16,707 nucleotides of DNA. Origin: CAITSH01 sp945892985. Its GTDB lineage: Bacteria > Pseudomonadota > Gammaproteobacteria > Burkholderiales > SG8-39. The position numbers and the translations under genes are program-made. The notes under the pieces were generated by a model. It was not told the origin of the DNA. It did no database searches and was given only the letters and a program-made list of their open reading frames with translations. Below are positions 12,157 through 16,707 of the stretch, piece by piece (position 1 is the first letter of the stretch; every line of letters begins with the position of its first letter). The stretch spans positions 1-16,707 of the forward strand of contig CAMDDU010000069.1 of assembly GCA_945892985.1 (NCBI GenBank). The letters are read 5' to 3'.

Positions 12157-13911
12157 TTAGGCTGAAACGAGGGTGGCGCCGCGCGGTCCGGCCAGCATGT
12201 TGATCTGGCGGTCATGGAAGGCGCGCACACCGGGCCGGTGGGCGATGCTGATGATTGCCGATTGCGGCAGCCGCTCCCGCAATAGCGCGTACATCGCGTT
12301 TTCAAGATGCTCATCGAGCGATGCGGTCGCCTCGTCAAGGAACAGCCAGTCCGGTCGGTGGAGCAGGGCGCGCGCGATGGCGAGGCGTTGTTGTTCCCCC
12401 GGACTCAACTGCATGGCCCAGCCCTGGCGTTCGTCAAGGCGCGGTGCCAAGGTTTCCAGCGCGCAAGCGTGCAATGCCGCGGCGATGTCGGTGTCGGTGA
12501 ATTGCCCGGCCGCCGCCGGGTAGGACACTGCGTCACGCAGACTGCCCATCGGGATGTAAGGTCGCTGCGGCAGGAACAGCAAGCGCGCGTCCTTGGGCAC
12601 GCCGATACGCCCGCTGCCATAGGGCCAGATGCCGGCGATGGCGCGAAACAAGGTGCTTTTGCCGCTTCCCGAGGGGCCGCTCAGCAGCACCCGCTCGCCC
12701 GGAAGGAACTGGAATGCCGCCTCGGTGAGGATGCACCTGCCTTGGCTTCCGTTTTTGCCCGGCACAGAAAGGGTCAGCGCCCGGGCATGGATGCCTGGCG
12801 CCGCATCGGCCAGTACCTCGAGGCCGCTCGTTTGTGTGGCCTCGGTCGTCGCCGAATTTAGCGCGATATGGAAGCTCAAAAGTCGGTCGACACTGGCACG
12901 CCAGTTGGCGAGCGTGCTGTAGCTTGAGACGAACCACGACAAGGCGCCCTGCACTTGACCGAAGGCCGAGGCGATTTGCATCAAACCACCCAGGGGCATG
13001 CTGCCCGAAAGATAGCGCGGCGCGGCGACGATGAACGGGAATATGACCGCGATCTGGCCGTAGGTGGAGGTAAAGCCGGTGAGGCGCTTGGTGTAGCGCA
13101 TCAGTTCCCACCAATTGGTGCGTATGTGCTCGAAGCGGCGCAGCAGACCGTCCTTTTCCGCCGCCTCGCCGCGATACATGGCGACGCCCTCGGCATTCTC
13201 GCGCAGGCGCACCAGGTTAAAGCGAAAGTCCGCCTCGAACCGTTCTTGCTGGAAGTTGAGTCCGATCAGCGGACGACCGACATAGTGCGTGATGACGCTG
13301 CCGGCGAGCGCATAGAGAACCGCCGCCCACACCATATAGCCCGGAACGGTGATTTCGCTTGACCCGAGCATGAATGAAATCGGCCCTGAAATCGACCAGA
13401 GGATGGAGACAAAGGTGACCAGCGTCACCACCGATGAGAGCAAGCCGAAGGCGAGCGCCAGGGTGCCGCTGGTAAAGAGTCTGAGATCCTCGGCGATGCG
13501 CTGGTCCGGGTTGTCGGTACCCCTGGTATCGAGTTCGATGCGATAGAAAACCTGGTTGCTCATCCAGCTTGAGGTGTATTCGCGCGTTAGCCAGGTGCGC
13601 CAGCGCATTTCGAGCATTTGGGTCAGGTAGAGCTTATAGATGGCGCCAGCAATGAATAGCACGGCGAGAAAGGCGAAGTACAGGATCAGGTCGCGAAAAT
13701 CCGCGGCATTCTTTTGCTCCAGGGCGTTATAGAACTCGCGGTTCCAGTCGTTGAAAAGCACGTCAAGGAAAACCAGGCCCAGCGTCATCGCGACGATGGC
13801 GATGAGCAGCGTCCAGGCGCTGCCGCGTTCCTCTGAGCGCCAGTAGGGGCTGGCGAGTTGCCAGACCCGTGCCGGCAGGTGTTTGGCCGAAATATGCAGA
13901 TGCTGGGTCAT
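12157..13911 (-). CDS. SbmA/YddA-type ABC transporter, fused permease and ATPase
   Basis: 584 residues with a membrane domain (about 1-340, roughly six helices) of the SbmA/BacA type (FNDWNREFYNALEQKN and RWRTWLTREYTSSW are typical), fused to one ABC ATPase. Walker A is GPSGSGKST (412-420), the signature is LSPGEQQ (502-508), Walker B is LFLDEATASLD (523-533) and the H-loop is SIAHRP. It would work as a homodimer in the inner membrane. Relatives (YddA, peroxisomal ABCD, Rv1819c) move peptides, cobalamin or acyl compounds; the substrate here is unknown. GGAGAGG lies 6-7 nt before the ATG. It follows the NAD(P)HX repair gene by 89 nt on the same strand. Confidence 0.92.
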   Translation of the reverse strand: MTQHLHISAKHLPARVWQLASPYWRSEERGSAWTLLIAIVAMTLGLVFLDVLFNDWNREFYNALEQKNAADFRDLILYFAFLAVLFIAGAIYKLYLTQMLEMRWRTWLTREYTSSWMSNQVFYRIELDTRGTDNPDQRIAEDLRLFTSGTLALAFGLLSSVVTLVTFVSILWSISGPISFMLGSSEITVPGYMVWAAVLYALAGSVITHYVGRPLIGLNFQQERFEADFRFNLVRLRENAEGVAMYRGEAAEKDGLLRRFEHIRTNWWELMRYTKRLTGFTSTYGQIAVIFPFIVAAPRYLSGSMPLGGLMQIASAFGQVQGALSWFVSSYSTLANWRASVDRLLSFHIALNSATTEATQTSGLEVLADAAPGIHARALTLSVPGKNGSQGRCILTEAAFQFLPGERVLLSGPSGSGKSTLFRAIAGIWPYGSGRIGVPKDARLLFLPQRPYIPMGSLRDAVSYPAAAGQFTDTDIAAALHACALETLAPRLDERQGWAMQLSPGEQQRLAIARALLHRPDWLFLDEATASLDEHLENAMYALLRERLPQSAIISIAHRPGVRAFHDRQINMLAGPRGATLVSA

Positions 13912-14000
13912 GCCGGTGGCCTCTCCTTGGTTCGCGAGTCTGGCGACTGGCGCCGGACTTTGGCAGGGGACGTGTTGCGGTATTGGTTCTTTCGACCGGG

Positions 14001-15503
14001 CTAGTGTTCGCCGTTGCGGCCTTTGGCCGGCGTGTTGAGCAGTTTGCGGACCTCCTCAATCACCTCGCTGGCGGTGAGGCCGATGGGGCCGGTGCCTTCG
14101 CTGGCGAGGGCATCGGCTGCGGCGCCGTGCACGTGCACGGCCAGCAGCAGGGCGGACTCGGCGCTGTAGCCTTGTGCGAGCAAGCTGCCGGCCAGGCCGG
14201 CGAGCACATCGCCCATTCCTGCGCTGGCCATACCGGGATTGCCCGAAGTGTTGATCCACCACTTTCCAGCGGGTGTGGCGATGACGCTGCCGTTACCCTT
14301 GAGCACCACATGCGCGTGTGTGCGCTCGGCCAGGCGTAGCGCCGCCCCAACGCGGTCTGCCTGGATGTCGGCGGTGTCGGTTTGCAGCAGGCGGGCGGCC
14401 TCGGCCGGATGCGGCGTCAGCAGGGTGGGATACTTCCGCTTGGCCAGGGCCATTTGCAGCGGCCTCTGCGCGGCGATGAGGTTGAGCGCGTCTGCGTCCA
14501 GCGTCAAGGGGATCTCCAGCGTGAGAGCGCGCTTGAGCGCCTTGCTTGCGGCGTCGCGTATTCCGAGGCCGGGGCCGGCGACGAGCGCGGACAGCCCGCT
14601 GTCTTCGAGCAAGGCCGTTGGAGTGCGCAACATCAGCTCCGGTTGGGCGTAGTCGACGCTGGGTGCCTGGTCCGTCAGCAGGCCCAGCAGCACTTTTCCC
14701 GCGCCCGCTTTGAGCGCGGCGCGTCCTGCGAGCAGCGCGGCCCCGACCATGCCGCTGCAGCCCCCCAGTACTCCCAGGCTGCCGGCCCTGCCTTTGTGAA
14801 AGTTACGTGGCCGCGTTTGCAGCAGGCCAAGCACACCCGCATCGAGCAGGTGCCCCTGCGCGGATAAAATCGTCGCGGCATCCAATCCGAGGCTGGCAAC
14901 GCGCAGGCTGCCGCACAGGTCGGGGCCGTCCAGGGTCAGCAGTCCGGGTTTTAGTGCGAGAAAGGTGATGGTGTGCGTCGCCCTGATCACGCTCCCGAGT
15001 GCACGGCCGGTATCGGCGTCAAGCCCGCTCGGGCAGTCTAGGGCCAGTATGCGGCTGCCTTGATGGCCAAGCGTATTGGCGGTATTGACTAGGTCGGCGT
15101 GAATGCCAGAGAGCGGACGCCTCAGGCCGATACCAAAAAGTCCGTCGATGACCAGGCAAAATTGTGTTTCGGACGGAATAGTGTCGCTCAGGCCGCCCCC
15201 TGCGCCCTGCCACTTTGCTAATGCCGCACGGGCATCTGGCGGCAGTTTGTCGCGCTCACCGGCAAACACCACGCAGACGCGGTAGAACCAGCTTTTCAGG
15301 TGGACGGCGGCCTCGAAGGCGTCGCCCCCGTTGTTGCCCGGCCCGGCCAGTATGAGCACATCCTTGCCTGTTGCCAATTCGCGCGCGAGTTCGGCAGCGG
15401 CGAGTCCGGCCCGTGCCATCAGCGGCGTTGTCGATGGGGCGGCCTGCTCCAGGGCGCGGATACCGGTCGATTGATAAAGAGGCAGTAGAATGGGATTGAT
15501 CAT
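14001..15503 (-). CDS. nnr: Bifunctional NAD(P)H-hydrate epimerase / ADP-dependent dehydratase
   Basis: A 500-residue cytosolic metabolite-repair enzyme that restores hydrated NADH and NADPH. The N-terminal epimerase domain (YjeF_N, about 1-215) has GPGNNGGD (54-61), DGLFGIGLRRPL and LDCPSGLDADTG. The C-terminal ribokinase-like dehydratase domain (about 225-495) has TPHPAEAARLL, VLKGNGSVIATP and the catalytic NPGMASAGMGD (422-432). Domain order and length match E. coli YjeF/Nnr (515). The start ATG 15503 has no strong SD. It is divergent from the Bug receptor across a 254-nt gap and upstream of the ABC exporter on the same strand. Confidence 0.95.
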   Translation of the reverse strand: MINPILLPLYQSTGIRALEQAAPSTTPLMARAGLAAAELARELATGKDVLILAGPGNNGGDAFEAAVHLKSWFYRVCVVFAGERDKLPPDARAALAKWQGAGGGLSDTIPSETQFCLVIDGLFGIGLRRPLSGIHADLVNTANTLGHQGSRILALDCPSGLDADTGRALGSVIRATHTITFLALKPGLLTLDGPDLCGSLRVASLGLDAATILSAQGHLLDAGVLGLLQTRPRNFHKGRAGSLGVLGGCSGMVGAALLAGRAALKAGAGKVLLGLLTDQAPSVDYAQPELMLRTPTALLEDSGLSALVAGPGLGIRDAASKALKRALTLEIPLTLDADALNLIAAQRPLQMALAKRKYPTLLTPHPAEAARLLQTDTADIQADRVGAALRLAERTHAHVVLKGNGSVIATPAGKWWINTSGNPGMASAGMGDVLAGLAGSLLAQGYSAESALLLAVHVHGAAADALASEGTGPIGLTASEVIEEVRKLLNTPAKGRNGEH

Positions 15504-15757
15504 GCAGGGTCAGGGTCGCTTCGAAACCGTTCAATGATAACGCGGGGACGGGCCTTTCGCTCCTTGCCATCGCTTGCTGTGATCTTTGGCAACATGGGCT
15601 ACAACGTCGGCCGCCTTTGTTACGGGGGTATCGGCGACCGGCCTGGTCGGTTTGGACGGAGCAAACGCTGTCAGGTGATGGTGGGGAGGTTCTTTGATTG
15701 ATGAACGAGCAGACCGGCGAAGCAAGGCACGGTCGGCCAAATGAGGAGAAGAAAATC
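15504..15757. other. Divergent intergenic region between nnr and the Bug receptor gene
   Basis: 254 nt without a supported gene; it must hold the promoters of both divergent genes. No convincing -35/-10 pair was found. A possible TATCAT -10 for nnr lies on the minus strand at 15538-15533. A 55-codon plus-strand reading frame (15534-15701) matches nothing I recognise. The only clear signal is AGGAG at 15744-15748, the ribosome-binding site of the receptor gene. Confidence 0.5.
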
Positions 15758-16707
15758 ATGAGTGTGCTGTCAAAATGGTTTGGTTTGTTGCTGCCGGCCC
15801 TGTTTGCCGTCGCGTCCGCCTCGCTGGCTCTGGCGCAGGACTATCCGAACAAGCCGATCAAACTCATCGTCGGCTTCGCCGCGGGCGGTCCGACCGATGT
15901 GATTGCGCGCGTGATGGCGCAGGACATGAGCTTGTCGCTGGGGCAGTCGGTGATTGTCGAGAACAGACCCGGTGCCAACGCCATTATTGCAACCGAGGTG
16001 GTTGCACGCGCGGCGCCCGATGGCTACACCATATTGTTTTCGTCCCTTTCGCTACTGGTCAATCCGCTGCTCGTCGACAGCAAAGCCAAGTATGACCCGT
16101 TCCGCGACTTTGCCCCCATAGGCAACGCCGCGCTGCTGCCGATGATCGTGGTCACGGCGCCAGGGTCACCGTACAACTCCATGAGGGAGTTGGTCGCCCT
16201 CGCCAAGTCCAAATCGGGCGAGGTGAGTTACGGCACATCGGGCATTGGCGGTTCTTCCCATCTTGCCGGGGCCATGTTGGAGAACATGAGTAGCACGAAA
16301 ATGATCAATGTGCCGTTCAAGGGTAATGGTCCTGCGCTGGCCGAAGTGATGGCGGGCAGGGTTAATTTCATGTTTTATCCCGTCGTCGGTATCGCCGATC
16401 AGATCGCCGGTAAAAAGCTCAAGGCGTTGGCGCTGGGCATGGTCAAACCGAGCGCCGATTTCCCCGGCGTTCCGACCATGGCGGACGCCGGCTTTGCCGG
16501 GCTGGAAGCCACCGCCCCCTGGGTGGGCATGCTCGCGCCGGCCGGCACTCCCGCGGCTATCATCAACAGGCTCGCGGGCGAAATGCGCAAATCCTTGTCG
16601 CGTCCTGAAACCGTGGAGCGGATGAGGGGGCTGGGTGCGCTTGTCGTCAGCGATACGCCGGCTGAATTTGCCGCATTCCTGAGAAAGGATAATGAGCGCT
16701 GGGAGCG
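15758..16707 (+). CDS. Bug/TctC-family periplasmic solute-binding protein (3' end outside window)
   Basis: 316 residues are visible and the frame is still open at the window edge; the family is usually about 320-330 residues, so only a short tail is missing. A Sec signal peptide ends ASLALA|QDYP after residue 26. The mature protein begins with the family pattern YPNKPIKLIVGFAAGGPTD. It continues with VENRPGANAI, the PDGYTILF block, YGTSGIGGSSHLAG and VPFKGNGPAL, the two Bug pocket regions. These receptors bind carboxylates, amides or vitamins in the periplasm, and many copies lack a linked transporter. No tctA/tctB membrane genes are in view. AGGAG lies 9 nt before ATG 15758. The ligand cannot be predicted. 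Confidence 0.95.
   Translation, partial: MSVLSKWFGLLLPALFAVASASLALAQDYPNKPIKLIVGFAAGGPTDVIARVMAQDMSLSLGQSVIVENRPGANAIIATEVVARAAPDGYTILFSSLSLLVNPLLVDSKAKYDPFRDFAPIGNAALLPMIVVTAPGSPYNSMRELVALAKSKSGEVSYGTSGIGGSSHLAGAMLENMSSTKMINVPFKGNGPALAEVMAGRVNFMFYPVVGIADQIAGKKLKALALGMVKPSADFPGVPTMADAGFAGLEATAPWVGMLAPAGTPAAIINRLAGEMRKSLSRPETVERMRGLGALVVSDTPAEFAAFLRKDNERWE

Noticed and set aside
15534..15701. 55-codon plus-strand frame in the nnr/Bug gap
   Set aside because: No SD, no recognisable motif, Arg/Gly-rich as chance frames are in this DNA; it also covers the region where the divergent promoters must lie.

Overview
The window reads as chromosomal DNA from a Betaproteobacterium. The gene set fits: Zeta-class GST, dapA followed by bamC, roxA, slyD, an FMN-binding glutamate-synthase-like protein, a bifunctional NAD(P)HX repair enzyme and a Bug/TctC periplasmic receptor. 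So does the moderately GC-rich coding sequence. I cannot fix the genus. Most of the window is ordinary housekeeping and metabolic DNA; the clearest accessory segment is about 2.0-3.05 kb.

Layout. 0-2 kb: a SemiSWEET-type sugar transporter whose start codon lies inside a perfect 9-bp inverted repeat, an unrecognised membrane protein built from an internal duplication, and a maiA-like Zeta GST. 2.0-3.1 kb: a decayed tyrosine-recombinase C-terminus, a RelE-like toxin with its antitoxin, and tRNA-Arg(CCT) on the minus strand; together these look like the remains of a tRNA-associated island. 3.4-7.1 kb, all plus strand: a small membrane protein, a SAM methyltransferase, dapA (lysine and peptidoglycan precursor synthesis), bamC (outer-membrane protein assembly, overlapping dapA by 4 nt) and a YycJ-like metallo-hydrolase. 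This block ends at a strong bidirectional terminator shared with the converging gene.

7.2-9.3 kb, minus strand: an Ala/Pro-rich small lipoprotein, a protein of unknown function, and the ribosomal oxygenase roxA, which reads into the unknown gene after a 20-nt gap. 9.4-12.1 kb, plus strand: a Bcp/PrxQ peroxiredoxin, slyD and a membrane-anchored FMN/3Fe-4S glutamate-synthase-like protein. 12.2-15.5 kb, minus strand: a bifunctional NAD(P)HX epimerase/dehydratase followed by an SbmA/YddA-type ABC exporter. 15.76 kb to the end, plus strand: a Bug-family solute receptor cut off by the window edge.

I found no clearly undescribed multi-gene system. The best leads are the start-codon inverted repeat of the SemiSWEET gene, the recombinase fossil/toxin-antitoxin/tRNA segment, the duplicated membrane protein, the orphan glutamate-synthase-like protein, and the roxA gene whose -10 box predicts a nearly leaderless mRNA.
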